From assembly GCF_900637185.1 (NCBI RefSeq), contig NZ_LR134352.1:5756001-5820000 (forward strand): 64,000 nt of DNA, read 5' to 3'. The position numbers and the translations under genes are program-made. The stretch is from Nocardia asteroides (lineage in GTDB: Bacteria > Actinomycetota > Actinomycetes > Mycobacteriales > Mycobacteriaceae). Below are positions 1-10,132 of this stretch, piece by piece (the first letter of the stretch is position 1; each line of letters starts with the position of its first letter). Under the pieces are notes generated by a model. The model was not told where the DNA came from. It worked only from the letters and a program-made list of their open reading frames with translations, and did not search any database.

Positions 1-309
1 CGCCGCCGCACCGACGGCACGCACCGCATCCCGGTCGCCCTGTCCGGTGACGAGCTGATCGGCTTCGCCGCCGCCACCGCCACCGAACTGGAAGCGCTCT
101 ACGTCCGCGCCGCCTGGCACGGCACCGGCGTGGCCGACGCCCTCATCGACGACGCCGTGCTCGGCACCCGCTGCACGCTGTGGGTGTTCGGCGACTATCC
201 GCGCGCGCACGCCTTCTATCGCAGGCACGGGTTCGCCGACACCGGTGTCCGCCGGGTGGACCCGTTCACCCTGCTGCCCGAACAGTTGTGGCGCCGCGGC
301 CCTCGCTAG
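1..309 (+). CDS. GNAT-family N-acetyltransferase, C-terminal part
   Basis: Only the last 102 codons are present; the start lies before the window. The frame open from base 1 carries the acetyl-CoA-binding part of the GNAT fold: a beta-strand LYVR followed by WHGTGVA (about residues 33-44, the R/QxxGxG/A region), and a late segment AFYRRHGF typical of the final beta-alpha unit of this fold. GNAT proteins transfer an acetyl group from acetyl-CoA to an amine; the substrate cannot be read here. The stop is 9 bases before the next ATG, so it is probably co-transcribed with the enoyl-CoA hydratase gene. Confidence 0.8.
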   Translation, partial: RRRTDGTHRIPVALSGDELIGFAAATATELEALYVRAAWHGTGVADALIDDAVLGTRCTLWVFGDYPRAHAFYRRHGFADTGVRRVDPFTLLPEQLWRRGPR

Positions 310-318
310 GGTGACGGG

Positions 319-1107
319 ATGAGTACCACCGAACCGGTTACCGCCCCGACCGTCGTCGACGGCGTGCTGCAGCTGACGATCGCCACCGCCGCCGCGGGCA
401 CCTCGATGAACTTCGACCTGATCAACGCGGGCACCGAGGCCCTGCGCTCGCTCGACGCCGAGGTCGGCGCCGTGCTGCTGACCGGGTCCGGCGCCAACTT
501 CTGCGCAGGCGGCAACGTCATGCACTTCGCCGGTGCCGAGGACCGCGGCGCCTACCTGCACCAGCTGGCCTCCGAGCTGCACGATTTCGTGCGCGCGCTG
601 GACGCCGTCCCCGTGCCGGTCGTCGCCTCGGTGCACGGCTGGGCCGCCGGCGCGGGCATGAGCCTGGTGCTGGGCGCCGACATCGCCATCGGTGGCCCGT
701 CGACCAAGCTGCGTCCGGCCTACCCGGGCATCGGCCTGAGCCCCGACGGCGGCATGTCCTGGCTGCTGCCGCGCGTCGTCGGCGCCAACCGCGCCGCCGA
801 GATCCTGCTCACCGACGCCGTGATCGGCGCCGAGGAGGCCGTGCGCCTGGGCATCCTGAGCCGCACCGTCGCCGACGACGAGGTCCGCGCGGAGGCGCTG
901 CGGGTGGCGCAGAGCTTCGTCACCGGCCCGCGCAGCACCTACGCGGCCATGAAAAAGCTGCTGGCCCAGTCGCCGAACGCGACCCTGGACCAGCAGCTCG
1001 ACGCCGAACGCGACAGCATCGCCGCCGCCGCGAACGGCGCAACCGGCCGGGAAGGCGTAGATGCCTTCGTCGGCAAGCGCAAGCCTGCTTACCTCGGGCT
1101 CAACTGA
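319..1107 (+). CDS. enoyl-CoA hydratase/isomerase family protein
   Basis: A 262-residue protein of the crotonase superfamily, the usual length for the family. Visible landmarks are the oxyanion-hole region AGGNVMHFA (about residues 68-76), the central GWAAGAGMSLVLGADIAI segment (about 112-129), and SPDGGMSWLLPR (about 143-154), which aligns with the second catalytic loop. The loop has Asp rather than the usual catalytic Glu of true hydratases, so the reaction could be isomerisation or another crotonase reaction. It probably acts in the cytoplasm in fatty-acid or aromatic-acid degradation. The ATG is preceded by GGTGACGGG. Confidence 0.88.
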   Translation: MSTTEPVTAPTVVDGVLQLTIATAAAGTSMNFDLINAGTEALRSLDAEVGAVLLTGSGANFCAGGNVMHFAGAEDRGAYLHQLASELHDFVRALDAVPVPVVASVHGWAAGAGMSLVLGADIAIGGPSTKLRPAYPGIGLSPDGGMSWLLPRVVGANRAAEILLTDAVIGAEEAVRLGILSRTVADDEVRAEALRVAQSFVTGPRSTYAAMKKLLAQSPNATLDQQLDAERDSIAAAANGATGREGVDAFVGKRKPAYLGLN

Positions 1108-1115
1108 TCACCCAC

Positions 1116-1203
1116 GGTTTCGGCCGCCTCGCCGCCGAGGGGCGAGACGGAACGCCGCAGGCGCAGTATCGCCCCTCGGCGGCGAGGTTACGAGGCCGAA
1201 ACC
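1116..1203. terminator. long two-part hairpin between convergent genes
   Basis: An outer pair of 10-base arms (GGTTTCGGCC at 1116-1125, complement at 1194-1203) encloses a second perfect pair of 19-base arms (1127-1145 and 1169-1187, core CCTCGCCGCCGAGGGG). The loop is 23 bases. There is no clear U-tract. It sits between the ends of two convergent genes and can serve both strands, so I read it as a bidirectional terminator or mRNA-stabilising hairpin. Confidence 0.7.
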
Positions 1204-1222
1204 CCGCGGCACCAGCCGCCGA

Positions 1223-1474
1223 CTAGCACTGCGCGCCGAGAGCGCTGAAGGTGTTCTGCAGCAGGCAGGTCACCTTCGCGTTCACGCCGGAGGAGATGGT
1301 GGAGGTGCCGGTGGAGGTCCATTCCTCGCCGACCTGGGTGGTGGCCACCGGCGCGGCCTGCTCGTTGTAGGGCTCGAGGGCCAGGCCTGCCGCGCTCGCC
1401 GAGGCGGCGCCCGCGGTGAGCGCGGCGGCGACAGCGGCGGTCGCGACGGCGGCGCGGACGGTGGTGGTGTGCAT
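1223..1474 (-). CDS. small secreted protein, unknown function
   Basis: An 83-residue protein with a clear Sec signal peptide: a short charged start, an Ala-rich hydrophobic stretch VATAAVAAALTAGAAS and an ASA-type cleavage site near residue 30. The mature part is about 55 residues with two cysteines (sequence TCLLQN and the C-terminal residue), which could form a disulfide outside the cell. I chose the ATG at 1474 because AAGGAG lies 9 bases upstream; an ATG 7 codons earlier lacks such a site and contains this SD in its own codons. Such small secreted proteins are common in Nocardia and mycobacteria; no function is assigned. Confidence 0.75.
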   Translation of the reverse strand: MHTTTVRAAVATAAVAAALTAGAASASAAGLALEPYNEQAAPVATTQVGEEWTSTGTSTISSGVNAKVTCLLQNTFSALGAQC

Positions 1475-1523
1475 CGAGTTGTGCTCCTTCATCATTTTCT
1501 TCTGGTGCGGGCGACGCCCCGGG

Positions 1524-2207
1524 TCAGGGCAGCCGCCAATCGACGGGTTCGGCGCCGAGTTCGTCGAGCAGTTCGTTCACCCGGGAGAAGGGTCGCGAAC
1601 CGAAGAATCCCCGCGAGGCCGACAGGGGTGAGGGGTGGGCCGATTCGATGTAGGGGATCTCGGCCTCGGTGAGAGTGGGCTTGAGCGAGCCCGCGTCGCG
1701 GCCCCACAGCACGGCGACGAGCGGTTCGTCCCGGGCCACCAGGGCCCGGATGGCCTGCTCGGTGACCGCTTCCCAGCCCTTGCCGCGATGCGAGGCCGGG
1801 GTGCCCGGCGTCACGGTGAGGACCCGGTTCAGCAGCAGCACACCCTGATCCGACCACGGGCTCAGGTCACCGCAGCTGGGTGTGTCGAAGCCGAGGTCCT
1901 TGGTGTACTCGGCGAAGATGTTGGACAGGCTGCGCGGCACCGGCGAGACATCGGGGGCGACAGAGAAACTCAGGCCCATGGCATGTCCCGGCGTCGGGTA
2001 CGGATCCTGGCCGACGATCAGCACGCGGACCGCCTCGAACGGGCGGCGGAACGCGCGCAGCACGTTCTCCCCGGCGGGTAGATAGCCCCGGCCCGCGGCG
2101 TTCTCGGCACGCAGGAATTCGCCCATCTCGCTGATCCGGTCCGACACCGGCTCCAGTGCCCGGGCCCAGCCCGGATCGATGATCTCCGACAGTGGTTTGG
2201 CACCCAT
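1524..2207 (-). CDS. ung: uracil-DNA glycosylase
   Basis: A 227-residue family 1 uracil-DNA glycosylase, which removes uracil from DNA as the first step of base excision repair. The water-activating loop [17 protein letters not shown] (about residues 61-77), the uracil-binding strand LLLNRVLT (about 121-128) and the HPSPLSA DNA-intercalation loop (about 187-193) are all present and intact. The start at 2207 gives the normal family length; an open extension upstream is not protein-like. It follows thiL by 11 bases on the same strand, matching the mycobacterial gene order, so both are probably one transcript. Confidence 0.97.
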   Translation of the reverse strand: MGAKPLSEIIDPGWARALEPVSDRISEMGEFLRAENAAGRGYLPAGENVLRAFRRPFEAVRVLIVGQDPYPTPGHAMGLSFSVAPDVSPVPRSLSNIFAEYTKDLGFDTPSCGDLSPWSDQGVLLLNRVLTVTPGTPASHRGKGWEAVTEQAIRALVARDEPLVAVLWGRDAGSLKPTLTEAEIPYIESAHPSPLSASRGFFGSRPFSRVNELLDELGAEPVDWRLP

Positions 2208-2218
2208 GACCGCACAAC

Positions 2219-3196
2219 CTATCGGTTCGGGTGCCCGGACGTGGCGTCCGCCCCACGGAACGATTCCCAGCCGGTGCCGCCGGTGGGCGCCGCGCCGTCC
2301 ACCGTGACGCCGCTGCCTGCGGCGACCACGCCGATCGGGCGCCAGCCGGGCGGCAGCGCGGTGCCCGCGGGCCAGGTCCCCGCGAACGCGTGGTCCTCCC
2401 CGCCGGCCAGAATCCATTGCGCCGCATCGGCATCCAGCAGCGCGGCGACGGCGGCCAGGTCGGCGTCGGCCAGTGCGGCGCGGTGCACGTCGATCGAGAC
2501 TCCGGAGGCGGTGGCCAGGTGTCCGAGGTCGGCGAGCAGTCCGTCGGAGACGTCGGTGAGCGCGGTCGGCGCCACGTCCCCGCCGACGTCGAGCACGGCG
2601 GCATAGGGCGGTTGCGGAACCCGGTGCGCCGCAAGAGCCTGCGCGAAGGCGGGATCGGAAGCGTCGGCGCCGCCGGACAATACGGCCAGTCCCGCCGCCG
2701 ACCAGCCGAGATCACCCGCGACCGCGACGATGTCGCCCGCCACCGCACCGGAGCGCAGGATCGCGGCCCGGCCGCCGAGATCGCCGAACGCCGTCACCGA
2801 GACGACCAGCTGCTCGCTGCGCACCAGGTCACCGCCCGCGACGGAACCACCGGCCCGGCCGGCCTCGGCCGCCATGCCCGCGGCGATACCCTCCAGCACC
2901 TCCACCGGGGTGTCGGCCGGGCAGCCGAGGGCGACGACGAACGCGGTCGGGCGCGCGCCCATGGCCACGATGTCGGCGGCGTTCTGCGCGATGGCCTTGC
3001 GGCCGATGTCCACCGGGTCCGACCAGTCGCGCCGGAAGTGCCTGCCCTCGACCAGCATGTCGGTGCTCACCACGAACCGGCCGTCGGGCGCGGCGACCAG
3101 CGCGGCGTCGTCACCGGGACCGAGCAGCACGTGCGGCGCCTGCGCGTGCTGCGCGGTGATCCGGTCGATCACCGCGAACTCGCCCAGCTCACGCAC
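2219..3196 (-). CDS. thiL: thiamine-monophosphate kinase
   Basis: ThiL phosphorylates thiamine monophosphate to the cofactor thiamine pyrophosphate with ATP. The N-terminal half has [11 protein letters not shown] (about residues 22-32), [12 protein letters not shown] (about 42-53) and a [17 protein letters not shown] segment (about 65-81), the Mg-ATP-binding signature of this kinase and of the PurM-like fold. The C-terminal half contains [12 protein letters not shown] and GGEDHA. I took a GTG at 3196 as start because it opens at the conserved RELGEF region and gives 325 residues, near the usual length; no nearer upstream start codon is in frame. It precedes ung. Confidence 0.93.
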   Translation of the reverse strand: MRELGEFAVIDRITAQHAQAPHVLLGPGDDAALVAAPDGRFVVSTDMLVEGRHFRRDWSDPVDIGRKAIAQNAADIVAMGARPTAFVVALGCPADTPVEVLEGIAAGMAAEAGRAGGSVAGGDLVRSEQLVVSVTAFGDLGGRAAILRSGAVAGDIVAVAGDLGWSAAGLAVLSGGADASDPAFAQALAAHRVPQPPYAAVLDVGGDVAPTALTDVSDGLLADLGHLATASGVSIDVHRAALADADLAAVAALLDADAAQWILAGGEDHAFAGTWPAGTALPPGWRPIGVVAAGSGVTVDGAAPTGGTGWESFRGADATSGHPNR

Positions 3197-3317
3197 CGTC
3201 TGCGGACGGCTGTCCTCGCTGATGACCGGCCCCTTCCCGCTGTGCTGCCGTCGGACGAAATCGCCCCGACGGTACCCTCTGGGAGGCGATCGGACACAAC
3301 GGAAGGACCGAACGGTT

Positions 3318-3965
3318 ATGGCGGCGGATACGTCGGACCCGACAGCGGACGACCGGGACGACACGTCCCCGGACGCCCAGACCCCCGAACCGTCGGCCGA
3401 CCAGCCTGCGACCGACGCCGCCGACGACGACGCGTCGACGCCCTACTCCCCCGCGCTGATCGCGACCGCGGTCGCCCTCCCGGTGATCCTGATCGTCGGC
3501 GTACTCGTCGCCGCCTTCATCGCCCTGCGCGCCCCCGTCGAACGCGAGCCGCTGGCACTGGGCCCGGTGCCCGCCCCGGCCGCCGACGGCCCCGCCTGCG
3601 CGGCACTGCTCCCCGCGCTGCCCGCCGAACTGGGCGACTACACCAAGTCCACCCTCGTCGAACCCGCCCCGCCCGCCACCCGGGCCTGGCAGCACCCCGA
3701 CGGCGGCGAGCCGGTCGTGCTGCGCTGCGGCCTGGACCGGCCGCTGGAATTCAACCGCGCGTCCCCGCTGACCGAGGTCGACGGCGTGAAGTGGTTCCAG
3801 GTCCGCGACGAGGTGGGCAAGGTCGGCACCTGGTTCGCCGTCGACCGCGAGACCTACATCGCGCTGACCGTCCCCGACGGCTCCGGCGCCGGCTCGATCC
3901 AGACCGTCTCCGAGATCATCCGCGCGAAACTGCCCGCCCGCGAACCGACTCCGGGCGAGTTGTGA
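3318..3965 (+). CDS. DUF3515-family membrane-anchored protein
   Basis: A 215-residue protein with an acidic, low-complexity N-terminus (about 50 residues rich in Asp, Pro, Ala, Thr), a single membrane helix (about 52-73, AVALPVILIVGVLVAAF) and an extracytoplasmic domain of about 140 residues. That domain has two cysteines (ACAALLPALP and VLRCGLDRP) and the W-F-V-D-R-E segment typical of DUF3515 proteins, found throughout the Mycobacteriales. Function is unknown. It is transcribed away from thiL and towards ddl, the same place and direction as in M. tuberculosis. Confidence 0.85.
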   Translation: MAADTSDPTADDRDDTSPDAQTPEPSADQPATDAADDDASTPYSPALIATAVALPVILIVGVLVAAFIALRAPVEREPLALGPVPAPAADGPACAALLPALPAELGDYTKSTLVEPAPPATRAWQHPDGGEPVVLRCGLDRPLEFNRASPLTEVDGVKWFQVRDEVGKVGTWFAVDRETYIALTVPDGSGAGSIQTVSEIIRAKLPAREPTPGEL

Positions 3966-3984
3966 CGCCGGCGGCCCGCGCCGC

Positions 3985-5079
3985 CTACCGCAGGCCGGTA
4001 CCGCGCGCCACGGCCGTTTCGATGAGCGTCGACACCAGCGTCGGATAGTCGATCCCCGTCGCCTCCCACATCCGCGGGTACTGCGAGATCGGGGTGAAGC
4101 CGGGCATCGTGTTGATCTCGTTGATCACCGGGCCGTCCGCGGTGACGAAGAAGTCCACCCGCGCCAGCCCCTGGCAGTCCAGGGCACGGAACGCGCGCAC
4201 CGACAGTTCGCGGATCTGCTCGGCGACATCGTCGTCGAGCTTGGCTGGCACGTCGAATTCGCACACGTCGTCGAGGTATTTGGTGGCGAAGTCGTAGAAC
4301 TCGGGGGCGGCGGCGTCGGCCTCGGGCATCCGGATCTCGGAGACCACGCTGGCGCGCACCTGCCCGTCGGCGAATTCCAGTACCCCGCATTCGACTTCGC
4401 GTCCGACGATGCCCGCTTCCACGATCACCTTCGGGTCGTGTTCGCGCGCGGTGGCGACGGCGGCGTCGAGGGCGGCCCAGTCGGTGATCTTGGTGATGCC
4501 GATCGAGGACCCGCCGCGGGCGGGCTTCACGAACGCGGGCAGCCCGATCCGGGCCCGCTCGGCCTCGGTCAGGGTGGCCGTGCCGGGCCGCAGCACCACC
4601 TGGGTGCCGACGGGCAGGCCCTCGGCGGCCAGCAATTTCTTGGTGAACTCCTTGTCCATGCCCGCGGCACTGGCCAGCACGCCCGCCCCCACATAGGGGA
4701 CGCCGGCTAACTCGAGCATGCCCTGCAGGGTGCCGTCCTCCCCGAACGGGCCGTGCAGGATCGGGAACACCACGTCGACGCGGCCCAGCGCGGCGGTCGG
4801 CTCGTCGAGCGCGACCAGCGCGCCCGCGCGGCTCGGATCGGCCGCGAGGGTCAGCGCGGTGCCCGCGGCGTCGACGGCGGGCAGCGAGCCGTGGCTCAAC
4901 GCCAGCTCACCGATGCCCTCGGCGAGCACCCAGCCGCCCGCGGCGGTGATGCCGATCGGCACCACCTCGTAGCGCTCGGGATCGAGGTTGCGCAGCACAC
5001 TGCTCGCCGACACACACGAGACGGCGTGCTCGCTGCTGCGCCCGCCGAACACCACGGCTACCCTGATCCGGTTCGTCAT
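3985..5079 (-). CDS. ddl: D-alanine--D-alanine ligase
   Basis: A 364-residue ATP-grasp enzyme that joins two D-alanines for the peptidoglycan stem peptide, in the cytoplasm. The N-terminal [13 protein letters not shown] (about residues 9-21) is the family signature; [12 protein letters not shown] (about 105-116) follows; the ATP-grasp part has [13 protein letters not shown] (about 183-195) and the C-terminal metal-binding EINTMPGFT segment (about 320-328). The start MTNRIRVAV gives the expected length. It is convergent with the DUF3515 gene and lies downstream of gpsA on the same strand, a conserved pair. Confidence 0.97.
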   Translation of the reverse strand: MTNRIRVAVVFGGRSSEHAVSCVSASSVLRNLDPERYEVVPIGITAAGGWVLAEGIGELALSHGSLPAVDAAGTALTLAADPSRAGALVALDEPTAALGRVDVVFPILHGPFGEDGTLQGMLELAGVPYVGAGVLASAAGMDKEFTKKLLAAEGLPVGTQVVLRPGTATLTEAERARIGLPAFVKPARGGSSIGITKITDWAALDAAVATAREHDPKVIVEAGIVGREVECGVLEFADGQVRASVVSEIRMPEADAAAPEFYDFATKYLDDVCEFDVPAKLDDDVAEQIRELSVRAFRALDCQGLARVDFFVTADGPVINEINTMPGFTPISQYPRMWEATGIDYPTLVSTLIETAVARGTGLR

Positions 5080-5123
5080 GAACGTCACCGTAACCGTTTG
5101 CCCGGTTCGCGGCGCTATCGGCC

Positions 5124-6119
5124 TTACTCGGGCTTGATCCGCCTGCCCAGCAGACTGTCGACCGCCTCGCTCACCGAAAGCCCCTCGTGACACACCCGGT
5201 GCACGGCGTCGGTCAGTGGCATCTCCACCTCGTGCCGGGCCGCCAGCGCCCGCACCGATGTGCACGACTTCACACCTTCGGCCACCTGGCCATTGGTCGC
5301 CTCCTGGGCGACCTCCATCGACCCGCCCTCACCGAGGACGTATCCGAAGGACCGGTTGCGCGACAGCGGCGAGGTGCAGGTAGCCACGAGATCGCCGACA
5401 CCGGCGAGCCCCGCCAGGGTCACCGGTTGCGCGCCGAGTGCCACGCCCAGCCGGATGACCTCGGCGAGCCCACGGGTGATCAGGCTGGCGACGGTGTTGT
5501 CACCGAGCCCCATCCCCGAGGCGATGCCACAGGCCAGCGCGATGACGTTCTTGCACGCGCCGCCGATCTCGCAGCCGATCACGTCGGAGTTGGTGTAGGG
5601 CCGGAAGTAGCCGGTCGCGCAGGCCCGCTGCGTCGCGGCGGCACGTTCGGAATCCACGCAGGCGATCACGGTGGCCGCGGGCTGGCGTTGCGCGATCTCC
5701 CCGGCCAGGTTGGGCCCCGACAGCACCGCGATGCGTCCCGGTTCGGCCCCGGTGACCTCCGCGATCACCTGGCTCATCCGCGACAGCGTGCCGGTCTCGA
5801 TGCCCTTGGCCAGACTCAGCAGGGTCGCGTCCGGGTCGATGTCGCCCTTCCAGTGGTCCAGATTCGCGCGCAGCGACTGCGAGGGCACGGCGAGGACCAC
5901 CAGGTCGGCGCCGTCGAGCGCGGCCCGGTGATCGTCGGTGGCGCGCACCGGTGGCAATTGCACGCCGGGCAGGTAGAACGGATTGCGGTGCTCACTGTCG
6001 AGCGCCTGCGCCACCTCACCGCGTCTGGCCCAGATCGTGACCTCGGTCCCCGCCTCCGCCAACACCTTCGCGAACGCGGTCCCCCACGATCCCGCACCCA
6101 TAACCGCCGCCCTCGTCAT
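5124..6119 (-). CDS. gpsA: NAD(P)-dependent glycerol-3-phosphate dehydrogenase
   Basis: A 331-residue GpsA that reduces dihydroxyacetone phosphate to sn-glycerol 3-phosphate for phospholipid synthesis. The Rossmann motif [11 protein letters not shown] (about residues 8-18) opens the protein. The middle contains [11 protein letters not shown], and the C-terminal domain has [23 protein letters not shown] with the catalytic Lys, followed by [20 protein letters not shown] (about 253-272). The ATG at 6119 places the Rossmann motif right at the N-terminus as expected. It lies 44 bases before ddl on the same strand and is divergent from cofC. Confidence 0.97.
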   Translation of the reverse strand: MTRAAVMGAGSWGTAFAKVLAEAGTEVTIWARRGEVAQALDSEHRNPFYLPGVQLPPVRATDDHRAALDGADLVVLAVPSQSLRANLDHWKGDIDPDATLLSLAKGIETGTLSRMSQVIAEVTGAEPGRIAVLSGPNLAGEIAQRQPAATVIACVDSERAAATQRACATGYFRPYTNSDVIGCEIGGACKNVIALACGIASGMGLGDNTVASLITRGLAEVIRLGVALGAQPVTLAGLAGVGDLVATCTSPLSRNRSFGYVLGEGGSMEVAQEATNGQVAEGVKSCTSVRALAARHEVEMPLTDAVHRVCHEGLSVSEAVDSLLGRRIKPE

Positions 6120-6150
6120 CAGCTCAATATGCCATGGAAGGATTGGTGCC

Positions 6151-6831
6151 ATGCGTCCGCACACCGTGCACGCCGTGATGGCGGTCAAGCACATCGACCG
6201 GGCCAAGAGCAGACTGGCCCACGTGCTGACTCCCGAGCAGCGCGGGCAGCTCGTGCTGGCCATGTTCGCCGACACCGCCGCGGCCGCGCTCGCCGTGCCC
6301 GAGGTGCTGTCGCTGACCGTGGTCACCCCCGACGCCCAGCTCGCGGCCCGCGCCACCGAGCTCGGCGCCCAGGTGCTCGACGAGCCGGTGGGCGTACCGG
6401 ATCCGCTCAACGCCGCGCTGGCCGCCGGCGCGGCCGCGGTGCGCGAGCGGCACGGCCCGGCCCATCTGCTGGCCCTGCAGGCCGACCTGCCCGCGGTACG
6501 CCCCGCCGAACTGGCCGACCTGCTGACCGTCGCGCCGGACGGCGTGCGCTCGGTGGTGATCGACCACACGGGCACCGGCACAGCGGCATTACTGGTCCGC
6601 GACACCACCGCCGCGCTCGCCCCCCGCTTCGGCGCCGACTCCGCGCGAGCGCACCGCGCCGAGGGCGCCCACCCGCTCGCAGGCCACTGGCCCGGCCTGC
6701 GTTGCGACGTCGACACACCCGCCGACCTCGACACCGTCCGCGCGCTCGGCGTCGGCGCGCACACCGCGCGCACACTCCGCGAATTCGGGTTGCCCGCGTA
6801 CCTGGGTGATCCCGTTCGCACCGTGTGCTGA
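6151..6831 (+). CDS. cofC: phosphoenolpyruvate/2-phospholactate guanylyltransferase (F420 synthesis)
   Basis: A 226-residue CofC/FbiD nucleotidyltransferase. In actinobacteria this enzyme activates phosphoenolpyruvate with GTP in the first committed step of coenzyme F420 synthesis. The start [19 protein letters not shown] (about residues 8-26) is the conserved guanylate-binding region with the K-x-x-x-x-K-S-R-L motif; [13 protein letters not shown] (about 107-119) supplies the Asp pair for metal; DVDTPADL near the C-terminus is also typical. An F420-dependent-reductase-like gene occurs later in the window. It diverges from gpsA with a 31-base gap, as in mycobacteria. Confidence 0.94.
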   Translation: MRPHTVHAVMAVKHIDRAKSRLAHVLTPEQRGQLVLAMFADTAAAALAVPEVLSLTVVTPDAQLAARATELGAQVLDEPVGVPDPLNAALAAGAAAVRERHGPAHLLALQADLPAVRPAELADLLTVAPDGVRSVVIDHTGTGTAALLVRDTTAALAPRFGADSARAHRAEGAHPLAGHWPGLRCDVDTPADLDTVRALGVGAHTARTLREFGLPAYLGDPVRTVC

Positions 6832-6905
6832 ACGATCGCCGGAACCCTGGACAGGGTGGGACGAACCGGACAGTGTCGTGCTGCGGACTGCCCGGTCCTT
6901 AGGGG

Positions 6906-9074
6906 ATGATTGAGAACGTGAGCGACACGGAAACCATCAAGCAGCAGTCTCCGCTTTCTCCGCCACCTGCGGCCGCCGTCGCCACGGGCGGTGACCCGGT
7001 CGCCCAGCGGTTGCCGCGGGATCGCTATCTCAACCGCGAACTGAGCTGGCTGGACTTCAACGCCCGGGTGCTCGCGCTGGCCGAGGACGCCTCACTGCCG
7101 CTGCTCGAACGTGCCAAGTTCCTGGCGATCTTCGCCTCGAATCTCGACGAGTTCTACATGGTTCGCGTCGCCGGCCTCAAACGCCGCGCCGAGACCGGCC
7201 TCTCGGTGCGCTCGGCCGACGGCCGCTCTCCCTCCGAACAGCTGGAGATGATCACCGCGCGCGCCCAGGAACTGGCCGAGCGGCACGCCAACGTCTTCCT
7301 CGACGAGGTGAATCCCGCGCTGGCCGAGGAGGGCATCGACCTCATCGGCTGGGCCGACCTGGACGACGACGAGCGCCGGCGCCTCTCGGGCTACTTCACC
7401 GACCAGGTGTTCCCGGTCCTCACCCCGCTGGCCGTCGACCCCGCGCACCCGTTCCCCTACATCTCGGGCCTGAGCCTGAATCTCGCGGTGACGGTGAAGG
7501 ACACCGACACCGGCGGCGAGCACTTCGCCCGCGTGAAGGTGCCCGACAACGTCGACCGGTTCGTGCGCGTGCGCCGCACCGCCGCGCCCTCGGCCATCGC
7601 CGCGTTCCTGCCGATGGAAGATCTCATCGCCGCCCATCTGGACCTGCTGTTCCCCGGTCTGACGGTGGTGGAGACGCATTCGTTCCGGATCACCCGCAAC
7701 GCCGACTTCGAGGTCGACGAGGACCGCGACGAAGACCTGCTGCAGGCGATGGAGCGCGAACTGGCCCGCCGCCGCTTCGGCAAGCCGGTGCGCCTCGAGG
7801 TCTCCGACGACATGACCGAGCACATGCTGGAGTTGCTACTACGCGAGCTCGAGGTCGACCCCGCCGACGTCATCCAGGTGCCCGGCCTGCTCGACCTGTC
7901 CTGCCTGTGGCAGGTCTACGGCGTCGACCGTCCCGATCTCAAGGACGCGCCCTACGTTCCGGCCACGCCGCCCGCCTTCGGTGAGCGCGAGACCCCGCGC
8001 AACGTCTTCGCCGCGCTGCGCGAGGGCGATGTGCTGGTGCACCACCCGTACGACTCGTTCTCCACCAGCGTGCAGCGATTCATCGAGCAGGCCGCGGCCG
8101 ACCCGCAGGTGCTGGCGATCAAGCAGACGCTGTACCGCACCTCCGGCGACTCCCCCATCATCAACGCGCTGATCGAGGCCGCCGAGGCGGGCAAGCAGGT
8201 CGTCGCGCTGGTCGAGATCAAGGCCCGCTTCGACGAGCAGGCCAACATCAAGTGGGCGCGCGCGCTGGAACAGGCGGGCGTGCACGTGGTCTACGGCCTG
8301 ATCGGTCTCAAGACGCACTGCAAGACCTGCCTGGTGGTGCGCCGCGAGGGCTCCACCATCCGCCGCTACTGCCACATCGGCACCGGCAACTACAACCCGA
8401 AGACCGCGCGCCTCTACGAGGACGTGGGCCTGTTCACCGCCGCGCCGGAGATCGGCGCCGACCTGACCGACCTGTTCAATTCGCTCACCGGGTACTCCCG
8501 CAAGGAGGACTACCGCAACCTGATGGTCGCCCCGCTGGGCGTGCGGGCGGGCATCATCGAGCGGATCGAGGGCGAGATCGAACTGGCCCGCCAGGGCGCG
8601 GACGCGCGGATCCGGCTCAAGGCCAACGCGATCGTCGACGAGCAGATCATCGACGCCCTCTACCGCGCGTCCCAGGCCGGCGTCCCGGTCCAGATCGTGG
8701 TGCGCGGCATCTGCGGGCTACGTCCCGGCGTGCCGGGGCTGAGCGAGAACATCGAGGTGCGCTCGATCCTGGGCCGGTTCCTCGAACATTCGCGGGTGAT
8801 CGAGTTCCGCGCGCAGCAGCAGACCTGGATCGGCAGCGCCGACATGATGCACCGCAATCTCGACCGTCGCGTCGAGGTCATGGTGCAGGTGAAGGATCCG
8901 CGCCTGGTCGAGCAGCTCGGCGCGGTGTTCGATTCCGCGCTCGACCCGATGACCCGCTGCTGGGTGCTCGGCCCCGACGGCACCTGGCAGGCCAGCCCCG
9001 TCGAGGCCGACGCCGGCCAGGTCCGCGACCACCAGCAGTTCCTGATGCGGCTGCGCCGCCCCGAACAGCCGTGA
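6906..9074 (+). CDS. ppk: polyphosphate kinase 1
   Basis: A 722-residue PPK1, which polymerises the gamma-phosphate of ATP into polyphosphate. After a low-complexity N-terminus the conserved [14 protein letters not shown] (about residues 42-55) and [16 protein letters not shown] (about 79-94) are present. The phospholipase-D-like catalytic part has [10 protein letters not shown] (about 468-477, autophosphorylated His), [19 protein letters not shown] (about 490-508) and a second His in [13 protein letters not shown] (about 646-658). The start could be the ATG at 6906 or a GTG four codons later. It overlaps the following mutT1-like gene by 4 bases, so the two are translationally coupled. Confidence 0.97.
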   Translation: MIENVSDTETIKQQSPLSPPPAAAVATGGDPVAQRLPRDRYLNRELSWLDFNARVLALAEDASLPLLERAKFLAIFASNLDEFYMVRVAGLKRRAETGLSVRSADGRSPSEQLEMITARAQELAERHANVFLDEVNPALAEEGIDLIGWADLDDDERRRLSGYFTDQVFPVLTPLAVDPAHPFPYISGLSLNLAVTVKDTDTGGEHFARVKVPDNVDRFVRVRRTAAPSAIAAFLPMEDLIAAHLDLLFPGLTVVETHSFRITRNADFEVDEDRDEDLLQAMERELARRRFGKPVRLEVSDDMTEHMLELLLRELEVDPADVIQVPGLLDLSCLWQVYGVDRPDLKDAPYVPATPPAFGERETPRNVFAALREGDVLVHHPYDSFSTSVQRFIEQAAADPQVLAIKQTLYRTSGDSPIINALIEAAEAGKQVVALVEIKARFDEQANIKWARALEQAGVHVVYGLIGLKTHCKTCLVVRREGSTIRRYCHIGTGNYNPKTARLYEDVGLFTAAPEIGADLTDLFNSLTGYSRKEDYRNLMVAPLGVRAGIIERIEGEIELARQGADARIRLKANAIVDEQIIDALYRASQAGVPVQIVVRGICGLRPGVPGLSENIEVRSILGRFLEHSRVIEFRAQQQTWIGSADMMHRNLDRRVEVMVQVKDPRLVEQLGAVFDSALDPMTRCWVLGPDGTWQASPVEADAGQVRDHQQFLMRLRRPEQP

Positions 9075-10015
9075 ACGAGGACGCACGCGACGCCATGCAC
9101 GATCCCAGGGTGCGGCCCAATATCCATGCCGCGGGTGCGGTCCTGTGGCGCGACGGCGGCGCCGGGCCGGAGATAGCGGTCATCCACCGGCCGAAATACG
9201 GCGACTGGTCGCTGCCCAAGGGCAAGCTCGACCCCGGCGAGACCCCGGTGGTGGCCGCAGTCCGCGAAGTCGGTGAGGAGACCGGCCTGCCGTGCGCCCT
9301 GGGGCGCTATCTGGGCCACGTCACGTATCCGATTCCGGGGCATCGTCAGCTCAAACGGGTCGACTACTGGGCGGCGGAGGCCGCGGCGGGCGAATTCGCC
9401 GTCAACGCCGAAGTCGACGAGCTGCGCTGGTTCCCGCTCGACCGGCTGATGGATCAGCTGTCGTATCCGATGGACCGTCAGGTCGTCCGGATGTTCGCCC
9501 GGCTGCCCGCCCGGACCAGCACGGTACTGCTGGTGCGCCACGCCAAGGCGGGCAAGCGGTCGCGCTTCGACGGGCCCGACGCGTTGCGCCCGCTGGAGCC
9601 GGCCGGTGCCCGGCAGGCGAAGGAGCTGACACCGAATCTGCTGGCGTTCGGCGCATCCGAGATCCATTCGGCCGATCCGCTGCGCTGTATCCAAACCGTG
9701 ACCCCGTTGGCCGAACAGCTGAACGTCGAAATCAATTGTGAGCCAATGTTTTCCGAGCAAGGTTACGATTCAGCGAAAAGCTCCGCCCGGCAACGATTTC
9801 TGTCGTTGGTAACAGATCGGGGTGTACCGGTGGTGTGCAGCCAGGGCGGGGTGATTCCCGATCTCACCGACTGGCTGGCCACGCGCAGCGGGCTCACCCT
9901 GCCACCCGCGCGCAATCGCAAGGGCAGCGTCTGGGCATTGTCGTTCGTCGGCGACCGATTGGTCGCGGCCGACCATATGGACCGTTCCCTGTCGACGGGA
10001 ATCGTCCCCGGCTGA
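9071..10015 (+). CDS. mutT1: MutT1-like Nudix hydrolase with C-terminal histidine phosphatase domain
   Basis: A 314-residue two-domain enzyme. The Nudix domain (about residues 15-145) has the Nudix box [23 protein letters not shown] in its G-x5-E-x7-R-E-x2-E-E-x-G form. The C-terminal domain (about 150-310) begins with LLVRHAKAG, the RHG/RHA catalytic motif of histidine phosphatases. Mycobacterial MutT1 hydrolyses 8-oxo-dGTP/8-oxo-GTP and dinucleoside polyphosphates, keeping oxidised nucleotides out of DNA and RNA. The GTG start overlaps the ppk stop in GTGA, giving the extended N-terminus before HAAGAVLWR. The family link to ppk is conserved in mycobacteria. Confidence 0.92.
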   Translation: MNEDARDAMHDPRVRPNIHAAGAVLWRDGGAGPEIAVIHRPKYGDWSLPKGKLDPGETPVVAAVREVGEETGLPCALGRYLGHVTYPIPGHRQLKRVDYWAAEAAAGEFAVNAEVDELRWFPLDRLMDQLSYPMDRQVVRMFARLPARTSTVLLVRHAKAGKRSRFDGPDALRPLEPAGARQAKELTPNLLAFGASEIHSADPLRCIQTVTPLAEQLNVEINCEPMFSEQGYDSAKSSARQRFLSLVTDRGVPVVCSQGGVIPDLTDWLATRSGLTLPPARNRKGSVWALSFVGDRLVAADHMDRSLSTGIVPG

Positions 10016-10040
10016 GCCTCACCCACCCCGAAACAGCCGA

Positions 10041-10066
10041 AACGGCCCCGGTTCCCCGGGGCCGTT
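10041..10066. terminator. intrinsic-type hairpin between mutT1 and hupB
   Basis: Perfect 11-base arms (AACGGCCCCGG and its complement) with a TTCC loop, followed by TCTCGG. It lies between the convergent ends of mutT1 and hupB and could end both transcripts. Confidence 0.8.
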
Positions 10067-10132
10067 CTCGGTCCAATGGTGGGTGATGCGGCCTACGTGC
10101 ACATTCCCCGACCTGATCCCGCTGCGGCAGGA

